From NCBI GenBank assembly GCA_011065225.1, contig JAAKFC010000118.1, positions 1 through 5,009 of the forward strand: a stretch of DNA of 5,009 nucleotides, written 5' to 3'. The translations under genes were made by a program, and so were the position numbers. The stretch comes from Chlamydiota bacterium (GTDB taxonomy: Bacteria; Chlamydiota; Chlamydiia; Chlamydiales; Rhabdochlamydiaceae). Below are positions 4,874-5,009 of the stretch, piece by piece. The notes under the pieces were generated by a model. It saw only the letters and a program-made list of their open reading frames with translations, searched no databases and was not told the DNA's origin. Each line of letters starts with the position of its first letter. Within the stretch, counting starts at the first letter, position 1.

Positions 4874-5009
4874 CCCTATTTCTCTTTAGCGTTAGCGAGC
4901 TGTTTAGATACAAGATTTGAGAGGAAGGCCATATGTTTACATATGGGCGACGAGCAAAGCGCAGTAGGTAGACAGCGTAGATAGCATAGAGGAATAATGG
5001 GTAGCAACT
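4865..5009. repeat. Imperfect long palindrome with terminal inverted repeats, MITE-like, may continue past the edge
   Basis: AGTTGCTACCC (4865-4875) is perfectly inverted as GGGTAGCAACT (4999-5009), exactly at the window end. The midpoint (4937) coincides with a perfect inner hairpin CCATATG/CATATGG (4929-4935 and 4940-4946, loop TTTA). The 52-53-base arms between them also match partly in inverted orientation, for example AGCTGTTTAGATAC against CGCTGTCTACCTAC. The base composition, with GCG/AGC-rich runs, differs from the AT-rich spacers around it. No transposase is present. This fits a miniature inverted-repeat or foldback element; copies elsewhere in the genome are expected but not visible here. 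Confidence 0.6.

Noticed and set aside
4780..5009. Possible tRNA or other classical RNA gene in the structured right end
   Set aside because: No cloverleaf, T-loop (GTTCRA) or terminal CCA arrangement could be found; the symmetry is that of a simple long palindrome.

Overview
The window looks like a piece of the chromosome of an obligate intracellular bacterium, most likely a chlamydia-like organism (Parachlamydiales/Simkania type). This is inferred from the overall style and not from a sequence search: AT-rich spacers around moderately AT-rich genes, several predicted membrane proteins with paired hydrophobic patches and no signal peptide (the layout of chlamydial inclusion-membrane proteins), and an unusually short adenylate kinase family protein. 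No rRNA, tRNA, CRISPR array or transposase gene was recognised.

Layout, left to right. (1) On the minus strand, a multi-spanning membrane protein starts at 1421 and runs off the left edge (473 codons visible, no stop). (2) A divergent, very AT-rich spacer (1422-1569) carries a good sigma70-type promoter for the next gene and a weaker -10 box for the leftward gene. (3) A 233-residue membrane protein (1570-2271, plus). (4) Converging on it and overlapping its 3' end by 38 bp, an adenylate kinase-like NMP kinase (2234-2860, minus). (5) A 230-bp AT-rich spacer with a promoter and a possibly structured leader. (6) A 413-residue Ala-rich membrane protein (3091-4332, plus) with a strong ribosome-binding site and two tandem hairpin terminators, looking like a highly expressed single-gene unit. 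(7) A 77-residue coiled-coil protein (4425-4658, minus) with its own promoter and Shine-Dalgarno. (8) A gene-poor right end (4659-5009) holding the small gene's promoter, a terminator facing left, several small hairpins and, from 4865 to the right edge, a roughly 145-bp imperfect palindrome bounded by 11-bp perfect inverted repeats, which resembles a MITE or foldback element.

The genes do not form one operon: strands alternate and most have their own signals. The link between them is that the three membrane proteins (1421-leftward, 1570-2271, 3091-4332) share a short motif near the N terminus (G-x-hydrophobic pair-S-P-type-Q), and the last two share further anchors (ILYP, then H-x-x-P, then paired hydrophobic segments). 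They may be diverged members of one local family of envelope or inclusion-membrane proteins. That is the best candidate here for something undescribed.
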